A DNA stretch of 64,000 bases, taken from assembly GCA_020912385.1 (NCBI GenBank), contig CP087220.1, positions 1,240,001-1,304,000 of the forward strand, in the 5' to 3' direction. The translations under genes and the position numbers were made by a program. Position 1 is the first letter of the stretch. Every line of letters begins with the position of its first letter. Positions 32,374 through 42,949 of the stretch are shown here, piece after piece. This stretch comes from Neofusicoccum parvum. Taxonomy: Eukaryota > Ascomycota > Dothideomycetes > Botryosphaeriales > Botryosphaeriaceae. The notes under the pieces were generated by a model. It had not been told where the DNA came from, did not search any database, and worked only from the letters and a program-made list of their open reading frames with translations.

Positions 32374-33408
32374 AACACTGACCTGTGGCTCCAGAGCACG
32401 GATAAAAACTTGGAACTCAAGAAAGAAAAACAATTATCGGTCCGTGGAAGGCACTCTTTCTTTGCCTGCCCAATTTCCAAGGCCCCAGAAGACGTCGACC
32501 GTACTGCAACCCAGAATTGCGCATACAAGGGGCGCGGCTTCAAATGCATGACCGATGTGAGGTACGAGGCATCTCCGGTCTAGCTGAGGGGATAATCCTG
32601 ACGCTTCGGCAGGCGTCACATCCGAAACCAGCACAAGAGGGACTTCAAGAAGTGCAGTCGATGCTGTCTCTTCTTCTTGGACCTTCTGGATCTCGAATTG
32701 CACGAAAGATCTAACACCTGCACCCGTGAGGGCATCCAAAAGGGATTGGGCCAAGAGAAATTGTGGAAAGCACTTTACGCAGCCATTTATCCTGGAAAAG
32801 CTATCCCGGAAAGCCCCTGTAGGTTCGAGCGCCACGAGGATCGGATTGCTTCAGCTGATACATCAAGACTACCCGCTCGGTGGCTATTTTCCACCATCAC
32901 CTGAAGCTGTCCATCAGAGTGAAGCCCAGGAAGTGAACAGGCCCACCGAAGCGTCCCCCAATATCGGCAGAGCTCATCAACACCGCCAAGCCGTCATTAA
33001 TCTCATCGATATCCTCCGGAACAACATCGTGGCAAAGGATGTCGATGTTCTTGTGCGAGAAGAGACAACGATGATCAACCTTCTTCACAGCCTGCCACCT
33101 TTGATCAAGCAAACGAGCCCGCCTGCTGTAGAGAAAACGCTGCTTCCACAACACTCGAGCTTGGTGCTAGGGCCAACAGCTTCAGAAAAGAACATCGCCG
33201 ACGTCTGGAGCTTCCAGGGGCAGCCCAGCTTGCTCTCAGGTATACAAAACCATCAGGAAGATGCTGCGGAAGATGAAAGCTGACAGTACTACAGACATAG
33301 AAGCTGTTGATCAGGGATCAGGCGCTATCCCTGGGCTTTCTTTTGAGCCCACTAACGGATCCTTCAACGACTTCCACTTGCCAGACTTTGAGTTCGAGGG
33401 TCTTTGAT
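32374..33408 (+). CDS. C2H2-type zinc-finger fungal protein, gene model incomplete
   Basis: A frame from 32374 contains HSFFACPISKAPEDVDRTAT, then QNCAYKGRGFKCMTDV. A 51-nt GT-AG intron (32562-32612, removing in-frame stops, branch-like cctgac) joins it to RRHIRNQHKRDFKKCSRCCL, FFLDLLDLELHERSNTCTRE and GIQKGLGQEKLWKALYAAIY. The order CP...C...GF....RHI...H...C.RC...F...L..H...C...EGI is typical of a large fungal family with one degenerate C2H2 region. After about 32818 the reading frame changes at least twice: an open block at 32907-33280 in one frame, and a plausible acidic C-terminus (FNDFHLPDFEFEGL, stop 33406-33408) in another. An intron from GTAGGT at 32819 to 32906 would join the first two, but the last join is unresolved. 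The N-terminus is also missing. It could be a multi-intron gene or a decaying one. Confidence 0.5.
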
Positions 33409-34936
33409 TACATTTTGATCAACTACATTGATGGAGATGGCGAATTGGTGTTCTCTGATAATGGTGTAGGCTGGAGGGGAGGTTAATTTACTACGAATTA
33501 CGGTATTTTCGGATTTCACTGTAGGAGTTTCGGAAGTTTTGCGATAATTGGTCATATGGTTATCTACAGTGACCACCAGACCGGCGTGCTGAAGAATTTG
33601 TGGAGGCACAGTGGATCATAAACGGAGTGGACGCTTCCAGATCGAATCACACTTGCTTATGTGTAGTTGACGCTCTATCCCAAGCAATTGACGGCTCAAG
33701 AACCTTTCATAATCTATTCATCAAATTGAATATTTGAGAAGGCTTCCCATTGGATCACTCATACGATCCCCACACTACTCGTTCCATTCAGTATTGACTT
33801 TTGGATGACTACCAAATTCCATACGCCTTCTAACAAGTGTCCCGACCTTCCAAGAAGTCTCATTCACATATCTAAAAACACTAAGCCTACCTATAACACC
33901 GTGGTCATTAATCTTCCCTTCATCCCCCACAACAAGAGCCATACGTCCCATCAACTCATCACGAAGACCGACATCCCGAAGCGAGCCAACCTTCACCGCC
34001 CGGCCCGACCCACACCGACCGCGCGAAACGACGCAGCGCGGCCCCTCCCCGAGCGAAGCGCACTTCGCAACTGCAACCCCCTGGCATCGAGCCAGCCCGG
34101 ACAAACCTCCGCGCGTCCTCAATGGCGGCGAACACTCCCTCCCGCGGAAGCCCCACAACCACCCGTCACCAGCCACACCGCACAGCCCACCGCCGCATCC
34201 ATCTCCCCTCCCCCCCTGTCTCCCGACGACGCGCACGCCCAGGCGCTGCGCGCTCCGCCGGAAGCCTCGGCGGAGAAGCAGGGGGGCGATCGGTGGTGGT
34301 CTGCCACGCACGCACGCGCGCACGCGTGGACTCGATGGTGGCCCGGGGTGGTGCTGTCAATCGAAAAAGACAAAAAAAAAAAAAGGAAACAAAAGTGTAT
34401 GGTTGCGTGGACTGGGGTGGAAGGGTTGGTAAGGGGGCCTTTGTGCGGTTTTCGCTCCCCTTGTGTCCGCGTGGTGGGGTGCCAGGAATTGTGCATGTTT
34501 CGCGGTGTTGGTGCGCTGGATGCTTGTGCAGATCGGAGGGAATGTGTGGTGAAGAGGTGGGTGATGTGCCGGTACGGATGCGGGAGAGGTCCTCTGGGAT
34601 TGGGAAAGAGGAGGAAGTTGTGTTTGAGAGAGAGGCTGTGAGTCGGGAAAGCTGGGATGATTGTGAACTTGGTTCATTCCCGAGATCAAAGAAATCTAAA
34701 GAGGGAGAAAAGAGAAAAGAAAAAAATAGAACCGTCAACACTAGGGAATAAGTTGTAAAAAGAGAGTCCAAGTAGGTGTTTCTTCACCATACCTTTCGCC
34801 GCCGATGTTCAGCCGTCGTGACGGCAGGATGCACTCTTCCAGTAACTCCTGACACTATAATGATTTATAGAACACCCAAAACACCGCGAATTGCAGTGCA
34901 CAGCCAAGGCGATGCAGAGATCCAGACGCATTTTCA
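33409..34936. other. Intergenic, no gene seen
   Basis: About 1.5 kb between the C2H2-type gene and the 3' end of the next minus-strand gene. Composition changes abruptly from AT-richer (to about 33.9 kb) to GC-rich (33.95-34.35 kb, with cacgcacgcacgcgcg), then to G-rich/A-rich DNA. Overlapping frames of 60-280 codons on both strands are low-complexity and mutually exclusive. Confidence 0.5.
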
Positions 34937-36385
34937 TTATGCCAAGTCGGAGGGCACACACGGGAACCCCTCAATCCAATCCGGAATCGCGTTGTCCACA
35001 GCACCGCAACCGCTCTGCCCGCTCGCGCTCCAACCATCGCACTCCACCGCATCGTCTTCCGTCCACGCAAGCGCCGGATTCGGGCGCGGCGGCAGTCGCG
35101 GAAAGACGTCCAGCCGCTGCTGGGTGGAAGCGTCGAAGATGTAGCGCACGAAAGCGTCGGCGCCGACGACGCCGGGCGGGAGCGTCGCCCGCTCCAGGTG
35201 GTCCAGGATGGTCTTCTCGGCGGCCGGCGACCAGGAGAAGCGCGGACACGTCTTGCCGGACTGGCTGTCGTAGTGGGTGTCAAGCAGGCCGAGCCACGCG
35301 TCGCGCAAGGAGCCGTAGAGGAGGAGCTTGGAGATGGCGTTGCCGCGGGACCACAGCCGCCGCAGCTCGTGGCAACTCGTCTCCTGGATGTGGCGGCTCA
35401 TGTGCTCTTCAAAGGCGGCTTTGGAGTCGAAGATGTGGTAGCAGCTTTCGTCGCCGAGGTCGAAGGGGCATGCGTGGAGCCGAACAGGACTCCGCTGTAC
35501 CTCTGAGCATGTCTCGATTGCGCAGAGATGGCCGCCCTTCTTGTGCGTGGCGAAGTGGTTCTTGAGAGCCTGTTCTGTCTTGAACTCGGATGCATGGCAG
35601 CTGGAGTGACGGCAACGCCATTTGTCGCTCAGGTGAGTCTTACGGAAGTGCTGAGAAATGCCCTTTTTCCCTCGGGGTTGGGCCGAGCAATCGGGATCAA
35701 TGCAGACAAGGGAAAGGTCCGGTCTTGCAGGGTTGGGAAATGAAGTCGCCGGCGAAGGAATTGCATACCCGGAGACGGGAGTGAAGGCGGCGCTTGGAGG
35801 AGAGAATGGTGATGGTTGTGGGGCTGTTGCCGGTGTGGCTGTTGTGGTGTCGGAGTCTGTAGCCGCAGGAGAGTCCCATCCGTTGGCCGGCCAGGGCGCT
35901 GGGCCATGGATCTCCTCCAAGCTGCGAGAAAATCGACGCAATGAAATGGGCGATCCAATGGCGTGGGGAAAGTTGGTCTTTCTTTGGGCTGGGATAGTGC
36001 ACGACTTCGCGGGCTCGGTATCGGAAGGAAAGGATTGGGATTGACTGATGGTGAAATAATTCAGCTCGTGCCCTGATGTCAGACCAGTCCACTGTCCAGG
36101 AGGGGACGGTCCGGGCTGCCAGCAATGCTGTCTGACGCCGGAGCAGCATGGTTGCAGCTGGAATAAAGACCGGGTCCGGAGGCAGCGCAGTCTTTGGAGG
36201 ACCGTCTCATCAGGCGAGTTGACCAGTCGTGCGAACGGCGGGCAGTGGAGAAGAAGGCTAAGAAGATCTTTTTGGTCGGACTCAGTAAGGAAGGAGTGCA
36301 TCGGCTGTGGGTGCATGGTGGAATGGCTGCGATCAAGGAACGGATTACTGGTGGGCGGAGTGGGATTATATATGGAGAGGAGCAC
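34937..36385 (-). CDS. C2H2 zinc-finger protein, fungal-specific
   Basis: One exon, 482 residues from the ATG at 36385 (Met24, MHPQPMHSF, is an alternative start). The first 225 or so residues are polar and low-complexity. Three finger-like units follow: CIDPDCSAQPRGKKGISQHF with FRKTH; WRCRHSSCHASEFKTEQALK with NHFATH; and HACPFDLGDESCYHIFDSKA with FEEHMSRH. The C-terminal 150 residues include a conserved-looking helical block (RRLWSRGNAISKLLLYGSLR, DAWLGLLDTHYD). The family is common in Pezizomycotina and annotated as C2H2 or putative transcription factor; targets are unknown. Finger spacing is irregular, so some units may serve protein contacts. No signal peptide or membrane segment. Confidence 0.8.
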   Translation of the reverse strand: MLLSIYNPTPPTSNPFLDRSHSTMHPQPMHSFLTESDQKDLLSLLLHCPPFARLVNSPDETVLQRLRCLRTRSLFQLQPCCSGVRQHCWQPGPSPPGQWTGLTSGHELNYFTISQSQSFPSDTEPAKSCTIPAQRKTNFPHAIGSPISLRRFSRSLEEIHGPAPWPANGWDSPAATDSDTTTATPATAPQPSPFSPPSAAFTPVSGYAIPSPATSFPNPARPDLSLVCIDPDCSAQPRGKKGISQHFRKTHLSDKWRCRHSSCHASEFKTEQALKNHFATHKKGGHLCAIETCSEVQRSPVRLHACPFDLGDESCYHIFDSKAAFEEHMSRHIQETSCHELRRLWSRGNAISKLLLYGSLRDAWLGLLDTHYDSQSGKTCPRFSWSPAAEKTILDHLERATLPPGVVGADAFVRYIFDASTQQRLDVFPRLPPRPNPALAWTEDDAVECDGWSASGQSGCGAVDNAIPDWIEGFPCVPSDLA

Positions 36386-38392
36386 GCAGGCATGCAGCGC
36401 CGTGTGTGTGTCACGGGGCTCCTATCTGCATGCCGCACGGTCTACAGCTCACCTGCAACGCTGAAAAGGACCTTCAAAGCGGGCGCGCCATCGCTCTCAT
36501 TTCGAGAGGGCCAGGGTATGGTGATGTTTCGGCGGGCACGATTGGACATGCGAACAGACCGGCGTCGTCCTGGCCGCGATCTGCGTGAGTGAATCACCTC
36601 GCCTCAGGCCGGCTCATGCACCCGTCGCCGTGGGACGTCCGCCGCCGCAACATGCATGGTGGCCAGCCTTTCCGGGCACTATTTCGGCCTCGTGCCTCTA
36701 TATTTTTCCGCCGCAAGCTTCCCGCGCCGCCGGGTTTTGTCCCCCGTTGCGCCGCCGCTGCATGTGGCTTGAGTCAGACCCAGCAGCATTGCCCTGGCCC
36801 GAGCTCCTCATCTACACAGTCCACAGCCACCGGAGCTCTTTCCATGCCATTTGTGAGCGCCGCGCGCAGCTGTCTGGCACGCGGTCGCCCAGGGCCGTAG
36901 CTCCGCGGGTGCTGGGATCCGGGCGGCGGCGGCGACTCGCAGAAGCGCGCTCAGGTTCCATAGCGAAGGAATTGTAGGTTGTGGCCGGGCGCCGCGCCGG
37001 GGGAAAACCGTGTCGGCACAGGCCGTGCTATCGCTGCTCGCCCGCTATCCGTCGTGTCACCCTCTGGCGGAAACTGTTGTGCTGGGGGCCGCGTTTCTCA
37101 CGCCTCGCCCACAGAATCCGGCAACGTGGCGGCACGCCAGCCAGCTAACCACATTCGGCCTGTCTTTAAATAAGTACTCCGGAGAAAACACAACGTCTTG
37201 GTGCGCTTTGACCACGGCTTTTCTTCTCGGAAAAGTCGCCATACTCCCAGATCTTGTAGGGTCAGAGGCACACTCTGCTATACACGTCACTGGGCGTGGC
37301 GGTGCGTAGCTGACCAAAGGCGCAGGCTGGCGCAGGTAAATTTCCCTACACGTAGAACGCCTGCGCCGCCGCCGTGGGCGGGTGCAGGGGCCACATTGCA
37401 CCAAGAGGCCACACCCTGCTGCCAGCCAGAGCCCGAGCTGCAGCGTGCTGGCATCGGCTAAACGATCTCCACGAAAGGGGCGCGCTGCGGATGTGCCGCC
37501 GCAACGGCCACCAAGATTGCCTGCTCGCACGTGCACCTCCGGGAGGAGAAGGACGGCGGCAGGCGGGTATGAGTGCGAGTCGGGCCGACGCGACGGGCGG
37601 AGGCGGACGTGTGTACATAGCAGGCAGTGAGCTCGCCGATCAGCCGTTCGTGGTGGCGCGCTCCATCTTACTTGCTCTTGCTCTTGCCCGCATCGTCTCG
37701 CGTGTTGGTCCCTCACCTGCGCCGTCCAGTACGAGTCTTGGCTCCTGCACACCTTTCGCGTCATCGCTGCTGGGCTGTCCGCTCCAATGTGCTCGTCGCC
37801 AGGCGCCGAGCCCTGACGTGTCCGTCGGAGTGAGAACTTCAAGAGCCACGCGATGGTTGATAGTCTCTGACTGACGGTGCTTAGCGACGAAGAGCAAGGC
37901 GGAACACCACCGCGGCTTCATCCAGGGCTCGCTCGCCTCAACAATCTCATCGCCGGGTCGCTGGTGGGGAAAGATCTGGCTGAATTTGTTCCTGGGACGT
38001 GGTGATGTTCGAGAAGGGTTGCGCAGATGCGGTGCAATCTGAGTTTGTGGGGTTGGATCGGCGCCAGGGCGGTTGGCGCCGAACGGAACCAGGGATGCCC
38101 CTGTGGCTCACGCTGGGATAGCGCACTTCCCGAATGTGGCATTTTGTCTGCAAACATTGTTTCTGGCCGTAAGCTTACCACCTCTAGCCTCCCTTCGTTC
38201 GGGTCTATCAAGCAAGTGGCACTTCACTCTCCGTCCCGATCGCTACCTAACACAGCACCCCGACCACTGCACCATCCGTCATCTTCCTCCTCAACATCCT
38301 TCCGCAATGCAACAACGGCAAACCTAGTGCACCCTGGCATTCATACAGCGATCCATCAACATCTCAGCCGCACAAACTCCTCCACAACCCCC
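36386..38392. other. Intergenic, promoter side of the C2H2 gene
   Basis: About 2 kb upstream of the C2H2 gene and downstream of the Zn2Cys6 gene. GC-rich and without a supportable gene. A TATA-like tatata lies at about 36367-36372, just before the preferred ATG, which slightly favours the downstream Met24 start. Confidence 0.5.
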
Positions 38393-40270
38393 TCAAAACA
38401 GCCCCTCATCCCACTCCCCAAAACCTCCATCACTCGCACCCGCACCCGCACCTTCACCATCCACCTCCCCCCTCGCCACCACCAACCCCACCACCCCCGC
38501 CACCCTCTCCCTCGCCGCCGCCAACCCCGGCTCCAACCTCAACTTCCTATGCCCCGCAACCTCCCACAGCCTCCCCGCCAGCGCCGCGACCCTCCGCGCC
38601 TCGCCGGCCGCGCCCGCACCCACCACGCGCGCCAGCGCGCGCGCGCACGTGTCCAGCCCGAGCACCAGCAGCGGCGCGGAGCGGACGTCGTGGTCGCGGC
38701 CGCCGAACAGGTCCTGCAGGGCGGCCTGGCGCTGGATTGTCTGGGATGCGGCGAGGAAGGCGCGGACGGAGGGGATGGCGGCTGCGGCGGGGGCGAGGTG
38801 GAGGGCGAGGAGGTGGTAGGTGGCGAGGAGGAGGGTTTGGTTGGGGTTGGAGTGGTCGAGGGAGGGGGGGAGGCGGGTGGAGAGGGCGGTTTGGAGGAGG
38901 GCGTGGGGGGTGGGGGAGGGGGTAGGGACGGTCCAGAGAGGGGGGGAAGGGGTGTTCTGGAGGTGGAGCGAGAGGATGGGGCCGAGCGTGGAGGTGATGT
39001 GGCTGAGGGACCAGAGCTCGCGGGCGCCGGTTTTCTGCGCGACGAGCGAGGCGACGGTGCCCGAGGGCTCGTCGAGCGAGTAGACGGCGGAGGAGGAGAG
39101 GTCGGGGGCCGGCAGCGGGGTGGTGTCGAGAGGGGAGAGGGAGTCGAGGTCGGGGGAGTCGGTGTGGAGGGCGACCCAGAGCGCGAAGGAAGACGTGAAC
39201 CAGAACGTCCGCTGGGAAAGTTCGGTCTCTACGGCGTGCATGTCGACGCCGTTGATGTGGCGCTCTGCGGGAGAGGCTTGGGTGGTGGCGCTGAGGCGCT
39301 GCGCCGCCATCATCCGTGCGAGCTCGAGGTAGCAGTAACCCTGACGGGGCCGGTACAGACAGACGTCGTGCCAGCCGAGAAGGGCCAATGCTTGCATGGT
39401 CGAGAGGGATGCCGTTGACCGTTCGAGCACGCGAGCTCTGGCCGCTTCGAGGATAGCGTGCGAGACGCTTATATCTTCGTTACCAAGAAAGAAGCTTGCC
39501 TCGGCCAACACCAACGCCAGCAGCTCATGGTCATGAGCGCCATTCCTGTATGCATGAAGAAGCAGCGTCTTGGACAGCGTAAAGGACAGCGGATGGTGAG
39601 CGAACCAGACCTCAATCAGCTGCTGCACCTTGAGATCGCTGAAGCTCTGCTGCGGTATGGTCGGTGCACGGGCCCCGAACGGAGGAGGGCTGTGGTGTTG
39701 GAAGAACAGCTTCCCCAGATCGGCGAGCGCTGTCTGCTCGCGCGGAGAGCAACCCAGCGAGTTGTAGCGCATCAGGAAGAGCTCCACGATTGCCTGCGCC
39801 AGACCAACGAAGACCTCGCGATATGGTAGTTTGACGCCAGTGTGCACCGGCTCCCGCGTGGCGGCGCTATTCCAGTAGGCGCTGCGCTCCAACCCCGTCC
39901 AAGGGGCAGCTCGGCCGGGGAGGAAGGTCCGGTGGGAGACATTCTCGAGCTCCTCTGAGAGCAGCCTCTGGCCCCCTGAAGCTCCTGAAGGACTCGTGAC
40001 GGCTGAGGACAGGCTGGGGCCAGGAGACGCGTACCCACTGAGAATCTCTGTCCTTGGCGGCTTTGTTGAAGCCTTGCTGGCAGGCCAACTGCTGCCAGAG
40101 GGTTTGTTGGCGTAGATACACTCGATGTTGTGTGCGCGGCAGGCCTCGCATGGCGGATGTCCCGAGCAGCGCAAGTGACGCGTCAAACAAAAATGGCAAC
40201 TTCTTCTGGGGCCAGAGAATCCGGGTAGGTCAACGGGTACCGCTTCGACGGCTGCGGAAAGCGGGTCCAT
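38393..40270 (-). CDS. Zn2Cys6 transcription factor
   Basis: One exon, 625 residues. Residues 24-52 hold a zinc binuclear cluster, CHFCLTRHLRCSGHPPCEAC followed by RAHNIEC, with spacing C-x2-C-x6-C-x5-C-x2-C-x6-C. The usual basic RxRKxKC is weakened to LTRHLRC, which may change DNA affinity. The middle (about 160-430) matches the fungal transcription-factor homology region: KLPYREVFVGLAQAIVELFL, QQLIEVWFAHHPLSFTLSKT, GWHDVCLYRPRQGYCYLELA. The C-terminus is Ala-rich, ending GEWDEGLF, which is acidic and could activate. No pathway cluster lies beside it, so its target is unknown. The 3' third has strongly biased purine/pyrimidine strands but stays open. Confidence 0.85.
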   Translation of the reverse strand: MDPLSAAVEAVPVDLPGFSGPRRSCHFCLTRHLRCSGHPPCEACRAHNIECIYANKPSGSSWPASKASTKPPRTEILSGYASPGPSLSSAVTSPSGASGGQRLLSEELENVSHRTFLPGRAAPWTGLERSAYWNSAATREPVHTGVKLPYREVFVGLAQAIVELFLMRYNSLGCSPREQTALADLGKLFFQHHSPPPFGARAPTIPQQSFSDLKVQQLIEVWFAHHPLSFTLSKTLLLHAYRNGAHDHELLALVLAEASFFLGNEDISVSHAILEAARARVLERSTASLSTMQALALLGWHDVCLYRPRQGYCYLELARMMAAQRLSATTQASPAERHINGVDMHAVETELSQRTFWFTSSFALWVALHTDSPDLDSLSPLDTTPLPAPDLSSSAVYSLDEPSGTVASLVAQKTGARELWSLSHITSTLGPILSLHLQNTPSPPLWTVPTPSPTPHALLQTALSTRLPPSLDHSNPNQTLLLATYHLLALHLAPAAAAIPSVRAFLAASQTIQRQAALQDLFGGRDHDVRSAPLLVLGLDTCARALARVVGAGAAGEARRVAALAGRLWEVAGHRKLRLEPGLAAARERVAGVVGLVVARGEVDGEGAGAGASDGGFGEWDEGLF

Positions 40271-40982
40271 AATGGCAGCCGCGTGGAGGAGTGATTGATG
40301 GGGGATGCATCGTGGCCTAGAGGCGGGTTACGGCTTGAAGGAGGGGAGACTACGGGTGGAGGGCGACGACTGAGCCGCACTGGCAGGCGTGCGGCGTAGC
40401 ACATCGCCAAGTCGGCTTGATTGGGCGGGCCAGACGCCATCGTATATGCGTAGAACGTTCGGCGCCGCCATCAAGGGTTAAGCGAAGCTAAAAAGGCCCA
40501 CTTGCAGCTGTTGGTCAATACGATCCTTGATAAGTCGGGGTCGATCGGATGGTTAAGCAGCCTTGCCTCAGCCGTCTCATCATCTGCCCGCCGTTTGTGT
40601 CAACATGGGAAAGGGGTGGTAGGATGGGCGACGAGAGCTCGACAAGGATGTAATAGGTTTGTTTCAGGTACAAGAGGGGAGAGTCTTCATGCGGCGAGGT
40701 CTCGCATACTCGTACCATCCATCCCGCTACTCCCACCGCCTCACACACCAGCCTTTCCGAAAGCGAAAACGATAAGACGATCAGTGTGCGTGAAGATCGT
40801 CGCGCCCCAGCATCTCCAAATACAGCGGTCAATCAGCCATGGATACAACGTGTCTCCAACTCCCAACAGAACCCCGCTCAAACAATAATGCCGCAGAAAC
40901 GCCTGAAAGCCATCTACCCAAACGCCGTTTTGTGCACACAAACAAGTTGAGAAGAGATTTTCATTGCGGGAAACTTATCCCA
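40271..40982. other. Intergenic, no gene seen
   Basis: About 0.7 kb between the Zn2Cys6 start and the 3' end of the replication-foci-domain gene. It should contain the Zn2Cys6 promoter and the neighbour's 3' UTR. No open frame is convincing. Confidence 0.55.
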
Positions 40983-42949
40983 TCAGAACTGCCTTCGTAT
41001 AGGCTGCGGAAAACTCTGCTCCTCGTTCGCGACTCCGAATCCGGCCAGGCCCATTAGCTGCATGTTCTGCTGGGAGTCGGCCATTTCGCGAATTCGCTTG
41101 ATCAGATTGCTGCGACTCTTGTTAACGAAGCGAAGTGCTTAAATAACTCGCTTTGGCTGATGTCGACTTACCTGACAGGCAAATTGCTCCTCATTTCCTC
41201 GCTTCTTGCCAACTCGACAGCCTCCTTCCTCTTCGCGTTATGCTCGTCCAGATGCTCTGCAATAAACACTTTTGATTCATCCAAACTTGCACCGTAGACC
41301 TTGTGCACACAGCCATCGTGGGTACAGCGCCAGATGTCGCCCGGTGAGTTCGCCTCTATCGACGCGGGAGGTTCAGAGAGAAGGGTCGGCATGAATCCCG
41401 GGGTTGATCTCTGGCTTTGTGGCGTCTTCCAGCGCAAGGGGAGAGTCTCTTTCCTGTCATCGTCGGATTCCGGTGGGGAAACAGCCTGGGATGGTTGAGT
41501 GTGGGTGCGACTGGTAGCCCGCTTGCGCCTGTTGTTTTCGTCTTCTCCCTCGATTTTACGTTTGGGCGGTGATGTTACCTCTGGCGTGTCTGTGTCATCC
41601 TCATCACCACTGCTCCTGTGATATGACTTCCCGCTCCTGGTCATGCCTTTGCCGGAGTATTTGCTACCTTTTGGTCGAAGGATGGAGTGCCTTGCTTTCC
41701 GCCCACGTCTGGGGGCTGGTGCTGGGATATCTTCCGAAGACGGGTTCGATTCGTCCTGATCTTGATCCAATTCCGGTTCCGGGTCTGGTAACGGATCCTT
41801 CCGTCGGCGTATCTCCAGTTCTGATGTCCTTCTTAGAGCGCTGGCAGACAGCCGAACTTGTGCCAATTCCGTGTAGACCGGAGTCTCTGTCCATTCCACC
41901 GCTGGCTTCCGCTTATGTTCGATCATGTACATCAGGTTTGGTGCGTGAGCTTTGATGTAGTCCGCCGCGAGCCCTTCATCATCAACCTCGAACTTCCGCA
42001 CCATAACCTTCGCGAAACCCTCCACCGTCATATTCCTCGGCGCAATCAACCCTTGAATCTGCACCTTCTGCATCATCTCCCATATGACCTTCGTCTCCCA
42101 CCAATTGTCGTCCTTCTTCGGCGCCGCCCCAGGTTTCGCAGCAACCCCCTTCCTCCTCGCATCATCCGTCGACTCCGCATCCTGGCTCCCCTGTGCCGAC
42201 GCCACCCTCTTGACCTTCTTCCTCTTATCCTTCCCCGCCTTCCCCGCCTCCTTCCTCTCCATCGCCGCAAAATCCTCGGGGAACCTGCTCTTCAGATGCA
42301 GAAAGATATCCGTGTCGCTCCACGCGGGGTCCTCCAGCTCATTGCCGCGCAGCATCGACAGCAGCAGAAACTCCCTATGCGCATACACCGCCTCGGCCGC
42401 CGCCTTCGCAGATGCACACCTATCGGGGTGCTCAGCGGCGTAGCGGCGGAAGACAGCGCGGGCGCCAACATCGGCGGCGGCGCCGCGGTACACGTCGGCG
42501 AGGTGGTAGAGGATGGTGATGGCGTCGACCATGCCGGCGAAGACGGGCTCGTAGGCGCGGGCGGGCGCCAGCTTGTACCAGCCGGCGCGGCCGGCGGCCC
42601 AGATGGCCACCTCGCCGTCCTCGTACTGGCCGTACGCGAAGCGCGTCACGCCGCGCAGCGACACGGCCGCGCCGCCGCGCGGGAAGGGGCGCGGCGCCCC
42701 CGCCGCCAGCAGGTGCGCCTGCTCGCGCGGCAGCGCGTCCACGCGCCCGACCACCGTCACCGGCGACGCCGCGTCCGCGTGCAGCAGGCTGGTCGGCTGG
42801 CCCGCGCTGTCGAGCACCTCGGCGGCCGAGAGCTGGAATTCCTCCCACTCGTCTTCGTTGGTGAGCTTGGGGTCGTGCGGCTTGAGGACGTCGGTCTCGC
42901 GGAGGGGGGTGGTGGTGTTGGTGGTGGTGGCAGCCTTGTTGGTGGGCAT
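40983..42949 (-). CDS. Nuclear protein with DNMT1 replication-foci (RFTS) domain, no methyltransferase domain
   Basis: Two exons, 42949-41172 and 41109-40983, encode 634 residues; the 62-nt intron (GTAAGT...CAG) splits a Ser codon. Residues about 30-165 resemble the replication-foci-targeting domain of DNMT1: DEWEEFQLSAAEVLDSAGQP, VSLRGVTRFAYGQYEDGEVA, IWAAGRAGWYKLAPARAYEP, MVDAITILYHLADVY. A helical region with basic linkers follows (GKDKRKKVKRV). Then comes a long charged, probably disordered region with many KR clusters (nuclear signals) and near the C-terminus a finger-like CTHDGC...HLDEH. The last exon ends GFGVANEEQSFPQPIRRQF. No cytosine-methyltransferase motifs (PCQ, ENV) are present. 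In animals the RFTS binds ubiquitinated histone H3; whether this one does is unknown. It is divergent from PUS4 over 429 bp. Confidence 0.82.

Noticed and set aside
32726..33283. A stand-alone 185-residue protein
   Set aside because: Its first 30 codons overlap the C2H2 region in another frame; the open block is better read as a later exon of that gene.
38027..39418. 463-codon open frame on the plus strand
   Set aside because: Antisense to the 3' half of the Zn2Cys6 gene; low-complexity Gly/Glu/Arg translation caused by strand composition bias.
41741..41760. tRNA T-loop-like gggttcgattcgtc
   Set aside because: It lies inside the RFTS coding sequence and no acceptor or anticodon stem pairs with it.
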